A DNA stretch of 64,000 nt from Kitasatospora sp. NBC_00374 (GCF_041434935.1 NZ_CP107964.1:3286001-3350000), one strand, 5' to 3'. Positions 1 through 9,545 are shown, counted from the first letter of the stretch. Numbers and translations: made by a program. The notes: a model not told the origin generated them from the letters alone.

Positions 1-479
1 ACGTCCGGGCGGTGGCCCGGGGCTACCGCGACATGTCGCTGGCCGGCGAGGCCGAGTCGGCCCGCGGCATGCTGGAGGCCGCCGACATCGCGGTCGAGAC
101 CCGGATCGAGACCTCCGAACTGCCCGGCGTGGTGGACACCACGCTGGCCACCGTGCTGCGCGAGGCGGTGACCAACATGCTCCGCCACAGCAAGGTCGAG
201 CACTGCCGCATCGAGGTCGGCGAACAGGGCCCGGACATCCGGCTGCGGATCGTCAACGACGGCGTGCCCGAGCGCCGGCGTGCGGCCGCCAGGGGCGTCG
301 GCCAGCTGCCCGGCGCCCGGACCTCCTGGGAGGAGGGCGGCAGCGGGCTGGGCAACCTGGAGACCCGGCTGGCCGCGATCGGCGGCAGCCTGGCCGCGGG
401 CATCCAGCCGGACGGCACCTTCCAGGTGGTCGCCCTGGTGCCGCTGGCCCAGCAGACCGACCTGCGCAGCGTCTCCTGA
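1..479 (+). CDS. Two-component sensor histidine kinase, NarL/DesK type (3' part only)
   Basis: Only the C-terminal ~158 residues are present; the reading frame is open at the window edge (codons from base 3), so the start and the sensor domain lie outside. The fragment shows the end of the dimerisation region (RGYRDMSLAGE), an N-box (LREAVTNMLRHS) and a G-box (GSGLGNLETRL) of the HATPase_c domain, the layout of kinases paired with LuxR-type regulators. It would autophosphorylate and pass phosphate to a response regulator. The likely partner ends only 43 bp away but on the opposite strand, a convergent arrangement; such pairs are usually co-transcribed. Family assignment is secure; the signal sensed cannot be told. 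Confidence 0.88.
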   Translation, partial: VRAVARGYRDMSLAGEAESARGMLEAADIAVETRIETSELPGVVDTTLATVLREAVTNMLRHSKVEHCRIEVGEQGPDIRLRIVNDGVPERRRAAARGVGQLPGARTSWEEGGSGLGNLETRLAAIGGSLAAGIQPDGTFQVVALVPLAQQTDLRSVS

Positions 480-522
480 GCGCCCGCGGGCCCGCCCGCA
501 GGCCGCCCCGCCGCCCGGCCGG

Positions 523-1131
523 TCAGCTCAGCCAGCCCGCCTCGTCCGCCTTGCGGATCGCGTCCACCCGGTTGCGGGCGTTCAGCTTGGTGACGACGTT
601 GGTCAGGTAGTTGCGCACGGTGCCCGCCGACAGGAAGAGTCCGGCGGCGATCTCCACCACCTCGGCGCCCTGGGCGGCCATCCGCAGCACCTGCACCTCG
701 CGGTTGGTCAGCGGGCAGTCGGCCGAGTCCCAGGCCGCCATGGCGAGTTGGGGGTCGATCACCCGGTCCCCGGCGGCGATCTTGCGGATCGCCCTGGCCA
801 GCTCCTCCGGCGGCGCGTCCTTGAGGATGAACCCGGAGACCTTCGCGGCCATCGCCCGCCGGAGCGTCCCGGGCCGGCCCAGGCTGGTCAGGATCAGCGC
901 CCGGCAGGACGGCAGTTGGTCCCGCAGCAGACCCGCCGCCGTCAGGCCGTCCACCCCGGGCAGGTCGATGTCGAGCACCGCGATGTCCGGCCGGTGCGCG
1001 AGCGCCTGCGGCAGGATCTGGTCACCGTGGTCCACCTCGGAGACCACCTCGATGTCCGGCTCCATCCCCAGCAGCGCCACCAGCGCGCCCCGGACCATGT
1101 TCATGTCCTCGGCAAGCAGTATCCGAATCAC
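523..1131 (-). CDS. NarL/LuxR-family DNA-binding response regulator
   Basis: 202 residues. The N-terminal receiver domain has the acidic pocket (E8, D9), the phospho-acceptor Asp at about residue 54 (AVLDIDLPG) and the conserved Lys in FILKDAP. The C-terminal LuxR helix-turn-helix is visible as LTNREVQVLRMAAQG followed by LSAGTVRNYL. The GTG at 1131 is chosen because MIRILLAED is the usual receiver start; the frame stays open upstream, but that sequence is the shadow of the next gene. It is probably the partner of the convergent kinase at 1-479. It lies 134 bp downstream of the acyl-ligase operon on the same strand, so it may also be expressed with that operon or regulate it; this is inference. 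Confidence 0.9.
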   Translation of the reverse strand: MIRILLAEDMNMVRGALVALLGMEPDIEVVSEVDHGDQILPQALAHRPDIAVLDIDLPGVDGLTAAGLLRDQLPSCRALILTSLGRPGTLRRAMAAKVSGFILKDAPPEELARAIRKIAAGDRVIDPQLAMAAWDSADCPLTNREVQVLRMAAQGAEVVEIAAGLFLSAGTVRNYLTNVVTKLNARNRVDAIRKADEAGWLS

Positions 1132-1265
1132 TTGGCCCCGGTCCCCCGTCCGCGCACCGGCTCGCAGACGTCTGCCTCGACGCCGGTACCGCTTCGAATC
1201 GGTCTGGCTTCGTGACCGCCAGAGGTGCGATTCTAGCCAGGAGATCGCGGCATGCAACCTTACGA

Positions 1266-2141
1266 TCACACTCCGGAGGCTAAGGCCCGTTCCGGGCCGA
1301 TGAGCGCGTCGACGAGGCCGTCGTCGAGCATCGTCCGGGCCGCGATGTCCGCGGTCTCGTCGAAACCGGCGTCGAACAGGGCGACGCTCACCGTGTAACC
1401 GGTGACCGCCCAGGTCCCGAAGCTCCACTCGCCCCCGGTCCCGGGTGAGCCGTCCGGCCGCAGCACCTGGACCCGCTCCGCGCCGGTCGCGAAGCCGAAC
1501 TCGGTGAAGCGGAACCGCAGTCCCTGTCCGATCGCCTTGCTGTACGCCTCCTTGAGGGTCCACAGCCGCACCAGCGCCGGGTTGCGCCGCCCCGGCTCCA
1601 GCAGTTCGAGCTGCGCGGCCTCGTACGGCGTGCAGATCTGCCGCTCCGCACCGGTGCCGAGCAGGGTGCGGTCCGCCACCTCGGCGTCCACCCCGATCCA
1701 GCCGCACCGGGTCAGCCCCACCACCAGCAGGTCCTCGGTGTGGCTGAGGCTGATGTCGACCTGGTCGCAGCCCCTCAGGTACGGCCGGCCGCCGAGCTTG
1801 TACGCCAGGTCGACCGTCTCCGGGGGTGCCTGCAGCGCCGCGCCGGCCGCCGTCTTCAGCAGCAGCCGCGAAGCCAGGAAGCGCTCCCTGACCTGCTCGT
1901 GGGACATCGCCTGGTACCTGGCCCAGTCCCGGCCGAGCACGGCACGGTCGCCGGGGTACTCCCCGCCCGGCCCGTCGGCGGGCGGCCGCTCCCGCGGCAC
2001 CCAGTCGCCGAGGCCGGCCACCAGGACGGCGCTGCCGCGCCGGGTGAGCGACTCCCGCACCTCGTCCCAGCCGCCGCCCGGCCCGCGGTACACCGGGATC
2101 GGCCCGCCGAGCGCCGCCCCCGGGTCGCGGGCCGGCCTCAC
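1266..2141 (-). CDS. 4'-phosphopantetheinyl transferase, Sfp type
   Basis: 291 residues. The Sfp/AcpT family moves phosphopantetheine from CoA to the serine of carrier proteins. The Mg-binding motif GVDAE (D152, E154) and the second signature WTLKEAYSKA (W194, K197, E198, K202) are both intact, so the enzyme looks active. Length suits the ~230-290 aa Sfp group. The ATG overlaps the stop of the upstream acyl carrier protein gene by 4 bp, so the two are translationally coupled, and the adjacent ACP is the obvious substrate. It is the last gene of the minus-strand operon FAAL - dehydrogenase - ACP - PPTase. Confidence 0.92.
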   Translation of the reverse strand: MRPARDPGAALGGPIPVYRGPGGGWDEVRESLTRRGSAVLVAGLGDWVPRERPPADGPGGEYPGDRAVLGRDWARYQAMSHEQVRERFLASRLLLKTAAGAALQAPPETVDLAYKLGGRPYLRGCDQVDISLSHTEDLLVVGLTRCGWIGVDAEVADRTLLGTGAERQICTPYEAAQLELLEPGRRNPALVRLWTLKEAYSKAIGQGLRFRFTEFGFATGAERVQVLRPDGSPGTGGEWSFGTWAVTGYTVSVALFDAGFDETADIAARTMLDDGLVDALIGPERALASGV

Positions 2142-2416
2142 GGCCGCACCTCGGCGGCCAGCTCGGTCAGGTACTCGGCCAGGGTCGAGCAGTTCACCAG
2201 GCTGTCCACCATCTCGGCCAGCGACAGCTCGCCCAGCTCCGGGAAGCGCAGCTCGATCCGGTACTTGAGCTGCATCAGCATCACCGAGTCGAAGCCGAGG
2301 TCGTCGTAGAAGCGGGCATCCACCGGGACGGCCGGCCGGCCGCCGCCCAGCACCGCCGCGGCCTCCTCGGCGAGCTCGCCCAGCAGCCGGGCCGGCCGCT
2401 CCAGCACCGCACTCAT
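2138..2416 (-). CDS. Acyl carrier protein
   Basis: 92 residues, the normal size of a discrete ACP. The attachment motif is DLGFDSVMLMQL with the phosphopantetheine serine at about residue 44, followed by the usual helix III region. Stand-alone ACPs next to fatty acyl-AMP ligases accept the adenylated acyl chain. It overlaps the downstream PPTase by 4 bp and follows the dehydrogenase stop (2463) by 46 bp. The acyl chain it carries and its final destination are not visible in the window. Confidence 0.92.
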   Translation of the reverse strand: MSAVLERPARLLGELAEEAAAVLGGGRPAVPVDARFYDDLGFDSVMLMQLKYRIELRFPELGELSLAEMVDSLVNCSTLAEYLTELAAEVRP

Positions 2417-2462
2417 CCTGTACTCCCTGTCTGTCGGTCGGTCATGTCGCCGTCGCCCGCCG

Positions 2463-4253
2463 TCAGTCGACGGGCGCGGCGGCGATCGGGTCGTCGTAGA
2501 GGTCGAAGCTGCCGCCGCAGCGGTGGCGCCGCAGCAGCTCCTCCAGCACCTCGCCCTCGGCCGCCGGGGCGGGGCGGCCGGGCAGCCCGAGGCCCAGCCG
2601 GCGGCAGATCCGGAGCAGGGCGAGCACCACCCAGGCCGGACGGGCGAGGAACGCGTCCGGGCCGCCGCGCTGGTGGCGCCACACGCCCAGGGCGGAGGCC
2701 GCGGCCAGCAGCAGCGCGTACCGGTCCATCAGGGCGTAGCTGCGCGGGTCGGCCAGGTCGTCGCGGCGGCGGCCGGCCAGGGCCAGGGCGGCGGCGCGCA
2801 GTTCGTGCAGCTCGGCGGCGAGGGTGCGCACCAGCGTCTCCAGCACCTCGCGGTACTCCCCGGCGCCGGCCACGGCGGCCGATCCGGCGGCCAGGTCCGC
2901 GAGTTCGGCGAGCAGCGGGTCCTCGGCGCCGACGCTGCCGAGCCGGCCGGTGTCCAGGGCGGGCAGGTCGTCCCGCAGCCGGAACAGGGCCGGGTCGGGG
3001 GCGCCGCCGGCCGTCCAGGCGTACTCGGCGAGCACCGGCAGCCGGGGGATCACGGTGGACTGGCAGGCCGCGGTACCGGAGTGGCCCAGGCTGGTGATCG
3101 GGAGGTCCCGGACCTGCTTCTGGAAGATCCCGTACGCGCCGGAACGCTCGTACAGGCTGGAGCCGAGCAGCACCGACAGGTCGTAGACGGTGTCACTGAG
3201 CAGGATCGGCAGCAGGTACTTGGTGGCGGCCGCGTACACCCCGGTGGCCTCCGGGTACAGGTGCACGGCGCGGGTGCTGGTGAGGGCCAGGGCGTCGGAG
3301 ACCAGCAGGTCGGTGAAGGCGCCGGCCAGGCTGGCCCTGGCCTGCGGGTTGCGCAGCACCGGCCGGCCGTGCACCCCGCGGTCCAGCGCGAACCGCAGTG
3401 CGGTGCGCAGTGCGGTGTCCACTCCCGCCAGCACCATCGAGGGCAGCACGCTACGGGTCAGCTGGAAGGAGCTGAGGGCGATCCGGACGCCGTCGCCCCA
3501 GTCGCCGAGCAGCGCCTCGCGCGGGACGGGGCAGTCGGTGAAGGCCAGCCCGCTCATCGAGCAGCCGCGCAGGCCGACGGTGGGGAAGCGGTCGAGGTCG
3601 CGCACCCGGTCGGCGGGCAGGGCGGACCGTTCGAGCAGGACGGCGGAGTGGCTTCGGCTGCCCGGCCGGTCGTCGGTGCGGCAGAAGACCACCAGCGCGG
3701 CCGCGTGCTCGGCGTTGACGATGACCCGCTTGGCGCCGTCCAGGCGCAGCCCGCCGTCCTCGTCGCTGAGGCTGAACTCGTCGCGCAGGAAGGCGTTTCC
3801 GTGCGCCAGGTCGCGGTAGGCGACGGCCACCCGGCCGCCGGCCAGCAGCAGGTCGGCGGTGCGGCGCTGCTGGGCCTCGGTGCCGGCCGCCCAGACCGAG
3901 ACCGCCGCGAGGAAGGAGCCCGCGCCGAAGCCGACGCCGAGCGAGGGGTCGCGACGGAACACCGGCCGGAGCATCCGGGCGAGCACGTCCACCCGTTCGA
4001 AGCGGCCGCCGAGCCGCTCCGGGACGAACTCCGCGCCGAGCCCGAGCGTGTGCAGCAGCCGGACCGACTCGTCGGGCAGTTCGGCCCGGTCGTCGGCCTC
4101 CAGGACGGCCCGGTGGCCGTACGGGTTGGCCGGGTCCCAGGGGTCGCCGAGGGCGGTCTCCAGTTCGGTGATCCGGCGGGCGGCCTCGGTCTCCACCGAA
4201 CGGCCGGGGCCGAGGATGCCGGTGCCGGAGCCGGTGGCGGTGCCGGCCGTCAT
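2463..4253 (-). CDS. Large acyl-CoA/acyl-ACP dehydrogenase-like flavoprotein
   Basis: 596 residues from the ATG at 4253, which overlaps the upstream ligase stop (ATGA). The N-terminal ~400 residues follow the acyl-CoA dehydrogenase fold: helical N-domain (LHTLGLGAEFVPERLGG), beta-domain (DGAKRVIVNAEHAAALVVF), then a helical C-domain. About 190 further residues rich in Leu, Ala and Arg extend beyond the usual ~380-400 aa family length. Similar long dehydrogenases occur in lipid and lipopeptide clusters beside AMP-ligases and ACPs, where an alpha,beta-desaturation of an ACP-bound chain is a plausible role. The substrate is inferred from context only, and I could not place the catalytic base with certainty. 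Confidence 0.8.
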   Translation of the reverse strand: MTAGTATGSGTGILGPGRSVETEAARRITELETALGDPWDPANPYGHRAVLEADDRAELPDESVRLLHTLGLGAEFVPERLGGRFERVDVLARMLRPVFRRDPSLGVGFGAGSFLAAVSVWAAGTEAQQRRTADLLLAGGRVAVAYRDLAHGNAFLRDEFSLSDEDGGLRLDGAKRVIVNAEHAAALVVFCRTDDRPGSRSHSAVLLERSALPADRVRDLDRFPTVGLRGCSMSGLAFTDCPVPREALLGDWGDGVRIALSSFQLTRSVLPSMVLAGVDTALRTALRFALDRGVHGRPVLRNPQARASLAGAFTDLLVSDALALTSTRAVHLYPEATGVYAAATKYLLPILLSDTVYDLSVLLGSSLYERSGAYGIFQKQVRDLPITSLGHSGTAACQSTVIPRLPVLAEYAWTAGGAPDPALFRLRDDLPALDTGRLGSVGAEDPLLAELADLAAGSAAVAGAGEYREVLETLVRTLAAELHELRAAALALAGRRRDDLADPRSYALMDRYALLLAAASALGVWRHQRGGPDAFLARPAWVVLALLRICRRLGLGLPGRPAPAAEGEVLEELLRRHRCGGSFDLYDDPIAAAPVD

Positions 4254-6112
4254 CGTCCGACCTCCGTCCCCGCCGGTCCGCCCGCTACCAGCTCGGCGAC
4301 GGCCGGTTCGACCACCTGGTGCAGGGCCTTCAGCCGGCCGGAGAGGAACAGCCGCCGCATGGTGCCGCGTTCGAGCTTGCCGCTGGTGGTGCGCCGGACG
4401 GTGCCGGGGCGCACCAGCAGGACGTTGCCCGCCCGGACCTCGAACTCCCGGGAGACGCACTGGCGGACGCTCATGGTCAGCTGGGCCAGGTCGAGGTCGA
4501 ACCGGCCGGCGGTCCTGACCTCCTGCACCACCACCATGTGCGGCCGGCCCGGCTCCACCTCGAACACCACGCCCGGGCCGAAGGAGCTGCTGAGCTGCTG
4601 CACCGCGCGTTCGATGTCCTGGGGGTAGAGGTTGCGGCCGGCCACCACCAGCAGCTCCTTGATCCGCCCGGTGACGAACAGCTCGCCGTCCCGCAGCACG
4701 CCGAGGTCGCCGGTGCGCAGATAGCCCTCGTCGCCGTCGGCGGTGACCGCCTTGAAGGTCTCGGCGGTCTCCAGCGGGCGCTTCCAGTAGCCGCGGGCGA
4801 TGCCCTCGCCGCGCAGCCAGATCTCACCGACCTTGCCCTCCGGCAGCACCCGGCGGCTCTTCGGGTCGACGATCCGCAGGGCGAGCGCGTCGGGCGCGGG
4901 TCTGCCGCAGCTGACCAGGGTGCGCGCGGTGCGTCCGGGCACCGGCTGGACGAACTGGTGCTTCTCCAGCGAGGCCGCGTCGACCACCCGCTGGCCGGGC
5001 GCACTCGTGGGGCCGACCGGCCGGGCGGTGGCCAGCAGGGTGGCCTCGGCCAGCCCGTAGGCGGGGACGAAGGCCGAGGCCCGGAAGCCGACCTGGGCGA
5101 AGCGCTGGGCGAAGGCCCGCAGGGTCTCGGACCTGACCTGCTCGGCGCCGCTGACCGCGGTCGTCCAGCCGGACAGGTCGAGGCCCTCCAGATGCCGGTC
5201 GGAGATCCGGCGGACACAGAGTTCGTAGCCCAGGTCCGGGCCGCCGCTGACGTTGATCCCGTACCGGCTGATCGCCTCCAGCCAGCGGATCGGGCGCCGG
5301 ATGAGCAGGTCCGTGGGCAGCAGGACGCCGGTGCCGCCCAGCCAGAGCGGGTGCAGCAGCTGGCCGACCAGTCCCATGTCGTGGTGGTACGGCAGCCAGC
5401 CGCCGACCCGGGAGGTGGGGCCGGTGCCCAGCAGGTCGGCGATCGCCCGCTGGTTGGCGAGCAGGTTGCGGTGGGTGACCATCACCCCGCGCGGGTCCCT
5501 GGTCGAGCCGGAGGTGTACTGCAGCATGGCCAGGTCGTCGGCGCGGGCCGCGGTGCGGCGCCAGTCCTCGGCGGCGGGCAGCGCGGCGCCGTCCAGGGCC
5601 AGGCAGGCGAGGTCGCCGTGGCCGGCCACGGCCGCCATCAGCGAGATGTCGGGGGCGGAGCGACGGTCCGTCAGGATCAGCCGCGGCGCCGCATCCTTGA
5701 TCATTCCGAGGGTGCGCTCGTCGTTGCCGCGGCGGCCGTTGGGCGCCGGTCCCGGCACGGCGACCACACCGGCGTACAGGCAGGCCAGAAAGGAGACGGC
5801 GAACCGTTCGGCGTCCGCCTGGAGGATCAGTACCCGCTCCCCGGTGAGGCGTCTGTCCTGCAGCCAGGCCGCCAGGCGGCGGGCCGCGGTGTCCAGCTCC
5901 GCGTAGTCCATCCGGCGCTCGCACAGCCGGTGGTCGCGCCGGGCGGGCGCCGGGTGGTCGATCCCCGCCGGGACGGCCAGGGCGGGCAGCCGCACCTGCA
6001 GCCCCCCGGCCGAGCCGGTCGGCTCCTCCCGCAGGAACACCAAGGCATCCTTCTCCGCGTCCTGCTCGGCATGCCGCAGCAGTACGTCGGTGAAGGTCTC
6101 GTTCTCCGACAT
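4250..6112 (-). CDS. Fatty acyl-AMP ligase (FAAL)
   Basis: 620 residues from the ATG at 6112, preceded by GGGAGGGA at good spacing. It belongs to the ANL superfamily: the AMP-binding P-loop is LQYTSGSTRDPRGVMVTH at about residues 197-214, followed by LPYHHDMGLVGQLL, a FAAL signature, then YGLAEATLL and LRTGDLG. FAALs adenylate fatty acids and hand them to a carrier protein rather than to CoA. It is the first gene of the operon, followed by dehydrogenase, ACP and PPTase with overlaps or short gaps. The order suggests free fatty acid activation, loading on the ACP at 2138-2416, then oxidation. The end product is unknown. Confidence 0.9.
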   Translation of the reverse strand: MSENETFTDVLLRHAEQDAEKDALVFLREEPTGSAGGLQVRLPALAVPAGIDHPAPARRDHRLCERRMDYAELDTAARRLAAWLQDRRLTGERVLILQADAERFAVSFLACLYAGVVAVPGPAPNGRRGNDERTLGMIKDAAPRLILTDRRSAPDISLMAAVAGHGDLACLALDGAALPAAEDWRRTAARADDLAMLQYTSGSTRDPRGVMVTHRNLLANQRAIADLLGTGPTSRVGGWLPYHHDMGLVGQLLHPLWLGGTGVLLPTDLLIRRPIRWLEAISRYGINVSGGPDLGYELCVRRISDRHLEGLDLSGWTTAVSGAEQVRSETLRAFAQRFAQVGFRASAFVPAYGLAEATLLATARPVGPTSAPGQRVVDAASLEKHQFVQPVPGRTARTLVSCGRPAPDALALRIVDPKSRRVLPEGKVGEIWLRGEGIARGYWKRPLETAETFKAVTADGDEGYLRTGDLGVLRDGELFVTGRIKELLVVAGRNLYPQDIERAVQQLSSSFGPGVVFEVEPGRPHMVVVQEVRTAGRFDLDLAQLTMSVRQCVSREFEVRAGNVLLVRPGTVRRTTSGKLERGTMRRLFLSGRLKALHQVVEPAVAELVAGGPAGTEVGR

Positions 6113-6332
6113 CGCTTCCCTCCCCTGGCCGTGGTGTCCGGCGCGGCTCCTCCGGCCTGCGCCGAGCACCGGCGGCCCGCCCCGTGGGGGTCAGGATCAG
6201 CGCAGGTGCTAGAGCGCCTCTCGACTGCGGGGCGGGCCCCGGTGGACGGCGTGAGGGGGCCCGGGCCCCGCTGACGGTGCATGAGCGGGCAGCCCGGTTG
6301 CGGGTGATCGGCACCGGCCGAACCATGGAGGG

Positions 6333-9300
6333 GTGCCCGGATACCTGCGCCACCCCCACCTGCGCGGCGACCTGCTGACGTTCACCGCCGAGGACGATGT
6401 CTGGGCGGCCCCGCTGGGCACCGACGGCGAGGTGGGCCGGGCCTGGCGGATCAGCTGCGACCGGACCAGGGTCAGCCACCCCCGGCTCTCCCCCGACGGC
6501 ACGGTGATCGCCTGGACCAGCTGGCTGACGCTCACGCCCGAGGTGTGGACCGCCCCCGCGGCCGGCGGCGAGGCGGTCCGGCTGACGTACTGGGGCAGCG
6601 TCGACACCCGGGTGCGCGGCTGGCTGCCGGACGGCGAGGTACTGGCGGTCACCTCCTACCGTGAGCCGTTCGCCCACTACACCTGGGCGTACGCGCTGCC
6701 GCCGGACGGCTCGCCGGGCCGCCGGCTGCCCTGGGGCCCGGTCGCCGACGCCCAGATGAGCGCCGAGCACACCGTGCTGCTGACCGCCGCGGCGCCGCAC
6801 GAGCCCGCCGCCTGGAAGCGCTACCGCGGCGGCGCGACCGGCCGGCTCTGGCTGGACCACGGCCCGCTGCTGCCCGGCCACACCGGCCACCTGGCCTCGC
6901 CGATGCCGGTGTCCGGCCGGATCGCCTTCCTCTCCGACCACGAGGGCATCGGCAACCTCTACTCCTGCCGCCCCGACGGCACCGACCTGCGCCGGCACAC
7001 CGATCACGCCTCGTACTACGCCCGGGAGGCCGCCACCGACGGCACCCGGATCGTCTACCAGCACGCGGGCGACCTCTGGCTGCTGGACGGCCTGGACGCG
7101 CCCGCGCCCCGCCGGCTGGCGGTACCGCTGGGCGGCGCGCGGGCGGGCCGGCGGCCCTACCAGGTGCTCGCCGCCACCCACGTCAAGGACCTGGCCTGTG
7201 ACGCCACCGGCCGGGCCGGGGTGCTCACCGTCCGCGGCAGCCTGTACTGGCTGACCCACCGGGACGGCCCGGCCCGGGTCCTCGCCGACACCCCCGGGGT
7301 GCGGGCCCGGCTGCCGGTCGTGCTCGGGCACTCCGGCCGGGCCGCCTGGGTGAGCGACGCGCAGGGCGCGGACGCCGTCGAGGTGGCCACGCTGCCCGGC
7401 CGGGACGGCACCCCGGTGGCGGCGCCGCGCCGGATCGCCGCCGGGCTGCTCGGCCGGGTGCTGGAGCTCACCGCCAGCCCGGACGGCCGGACCCTGGCGG
7501 TGGCCGCCTCGGACGGCCGGCTACTGCTGGTCACGGTGGATGACGGCACCGTCCGGGAGGTGGTGGCCTGTGCCTTCGGCCCGGTGAGCAGCCCCGCCTT
7601 CTCCCCCGACTCGCAGTGGCTGACCTGGTCGCAGCCGGTGGCGGGGCGCTCGCTGCGCTCGATCCAGCTGGCCCGGGTGGACGCCCCGGACCGGACGATC
7701 GACGTGACCGGCGGGCGGTTCGAGGACGAGCACCCGGTCTTCACCCGGGACGGCCGGTTCCTGGTCTTCCTCTCCTGGCGGGGCTTCGACCCGGTGCACG
7801 ACGTGCACACCGGCGACCTCTCCTTCCCGCTCGGCTGCCGCCCGTACCTCGTCCCGCTGGCGGCCGACACCCCCTCGCCGTTCGCCGCACCGGTCCAGGG
7901 CCGGCCGCCGGTCGGCCTGGACCCGGAGGAGGCGACCGGGGACGGGACGGTCCGGGTGGACGAGCCGGGCCTGTCCAAGCGCCTGGTGCCGTTCCCGGTG
8001 ATCGCCTCCAAGTACTCGGCCACGGCCCCGGTGCGCGGCGGCGTGCTCTGGCTGCGCTGGCCCATCTCGGGCGCGCTCGGCCAGACCTTCGCCAACCCCG
8101 CGGACACCTCGGGGCGGCCGTCGCTGGAGTACTTCGACCTGGCCCACGGCACCCGCAGCACCGTGGTCGACAAGCTGGACGGCTTCGCGGTCTCCGGCGA
8201 CGGCAGCGCGGTCTCGGTGTTCTCGGCGGGCTCGCTCAAGCTGCACCCGTTGGCCACCCCGAACTCCCCGGTCACGGTGGACCTGCGGCGGATCACCCAC
8301 ACCGTCCACCCGGCGGACGAGTGGCGCCAGTCGTACCACGAGGCGGCCCGGATCGTCCGCGACCAGTTCTGGGACGCCGACATGTGCGGCCTCGACTGGC
8401 CGCAGCTGGTGGCCCAGTACGAACCGCTGCTGGACCGGATCGCCTCGCCCGACGACTTCGCCGACCTGCTGCGCGAGCTGCTCGGCGAGCTCGGCACCTC
8501 GCACGCGTACGTCACGCCCGCGCGGCGCGGCGAGGGGCCGGCGCCGGCCCAGCAGCAGCTCGGACTGCTGGCCGCCAACGCGCACCGCACGCCGGACGGC
8601 CGCTGGCTGCTGGACCGGATCCTGCTCGGCGAGTCCTCCGACCCGAGGGCCCGCGCCCCGCTGGCCGGCTACGGCGTCGAGGACGGGGACGAGCTGGTGG
8701 CCGTGGACGGCCGGCCGCCCGATCCGGTGCGCGGCCCGGCCCCGCTGCTGTCCGGCACCGGCGGCACCACCGTCGAGCTCACCCTGCGCCGCGGCGAGAC
8801 GCTGCGGCGGGTCGCGGTCACCCCGCTGACCGACGAGCGGCCGATCCGGTACCAGGACTGGGTGACCAAACGCCGCAGGCTGGTCCGGGAGTTCAGCGAC
8901 GGCCGGTGCGGCTACCTGCACATCCCGGACCTCGGCGGCTCCGGCTGGGCCCAGTTCAACCGCGACCTGCGCAGCGAACTCGCCAAGCCCGCCGTGGTGC
9001 TGGACGTCCGCGGCAACGCCGGCGGGAACGTCTCCGAGCTGGTGCTGGAGAAGCTCCACCGCCGGGTGCTGGCGTGGGACTTCACCCGCGGCCGGCACCC
9101 CGTCCGCTGGCCCAGGGACGCACCGCGCGGTCCGCTGGTGGCCCTGGCCGACCACGCCACCAGCTCGGACGGCGACGTGATCATCACGGCGATCCGGCTG
9201 CTGGGTCTCGGGCCCGTGGTGGGCACCCGCACCTGGGGCGGGGTGGTCGGGATGACCGGCCGGCACCCGCTGGGCGACGGCACCCAGATCTCGGTGCCGA

Positions 9301-9533
9301 AGAACGCGTCCTGGTTCACCGAGGGGATCGGTTTCTCGGTGGAGAACCACGGCGTGGACCCGGACGTCGAGGTGGTGCGCAGCCCGCACGACTGGGCCCG
9401 CGGCGAGCACACCGAGCTGGTGGAGGCCGTGCGGCTGGCGCTGGAGCGGCTGGCCGAGCGGCCGGCGGCGGCCCCGCCACCGTCCGACGTGCCCCGGCCG
9501 GATCTGCGGCGCCCGCCGCTGCCGCCGCGCTGA
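6333..9533 (+). CDS. Tricorn protease homologue
   Basis: 1066 residues, close to the archaeal tricorn length. The first two thirds are beta-propeller repeats (LSPDGTVIAW, ASPDGRTLAVA, FSPDSQWLTW). The C-terminal half has the C1 domain, a PDZ-like segment and the catalytic C2 domain. Catalytic residues fit by motif and spacing: Ser723-His724 (GTSHAYV), nucleophile Ser945-Asp946 (TSSDGDV) and Glu1004 (SVENHG). It degrades peptides in the cytosol, probably downstream of the proteasome. The GTG at 6333 gives the usual family start, but GGAGG sits only 1 nt before it, unusually close. The gene stands alone, divergent from the FAAL operon, and ends at a strong hairpin. Confidence 0.93.
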   Translation: MPGYLRHPHLRGDLLTFTAEDDVWAAPLGTDGEVGRAWRISCDRTRVSHPRLSPDGTVIAWTSWLTLTPEVWTAPAAGGEAVRLTYWGSVDTRVRGWLPDGEVLAVTSYREPFAHYTWAYALPPDGSPGRRLPWGPVADAQMSAEHTVLLTAAAPHEPAAWKRYRGGATGRLWLDHGPLLPGHTGHLASPMPVSGRIAFLSDHEGIGNLYSCRPDGTDLRRHTDHASYYAREAATDGTRIVYQHAGDLWLLDGLDAPAPRRLAVPLGGARAGRRPYQVLAATHVKDLACDATGRAGVLTVRGSLYWLTHRDGPARVLADTPGVRARLPVVLGHSGRAAWVSDAQGADAVEVATLPGRDGTPVAAPRRIAAGLLGRVLELTASPDGRTLAVAASDGRLLLVTVDDGTVREVVACAFGPVSSPAFSPDSQWLTWSQPVAGRSLRSIQLARVDAPDRTIDVTGGRFEDEHPVFTRDGRFLVFLSWRGFDPVHDVHTGDLSFPLGCRPYLVPLAADTPSPFAAPVQGRPPVGLDPEEATGDGTVRVDEPGLSKRLVPFPVIASKYSATAPVRGGVLWLRWPISGALGQTFANPADTSGRPSLEYFDLAHGTRSTVVDKLDGFAVSGDGSAVSVFSAGSLKLHPLATPNSPVTVDLRRITHTVHPADEWRQSYHEAARIVRDQFWDADMCGLDWPQLVAQYEPLLDRIASPDDFADLLRELLGELGTSHAYVTPARRGEGPAPAQQQLGLLAANAHRTPDGRWLLDRILLGESSDPRARAPLAGYGVEDGDELVAVDGRPPDPVRGPAPLLSGTGGTTVELTLRRGETLRRVAVTPLTDERPIRYQDWVTKRRRLVREFSDGRCGYLHIPDLGGSGWAQFNRDLRSELAKPAVVLDVRGNAGGNVSELVLEKLHRRVLAWDFTRGRHPVRWPRDAPRGPLVALADHATSSDGDVIITAIRLLGLGPVVGTRTWGGVVGMTGRHPLGDGTQISVPKNASWFTEGIGFSVENHGVDPDVEVVRSPHDWARGEHTELVEAVRLALERLAERPAAAPPPSDVPRPDLRRPPLPPR

Positions 9534-9545
9534 CCGGACGGTGCG

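Noticed and set aside
4824..7331. Long minus-strand frame across the FAAL start and tricorn gene
   Set aside because: Overlaps two well-supported genes in other frames and has no domain motif or ribosome site.
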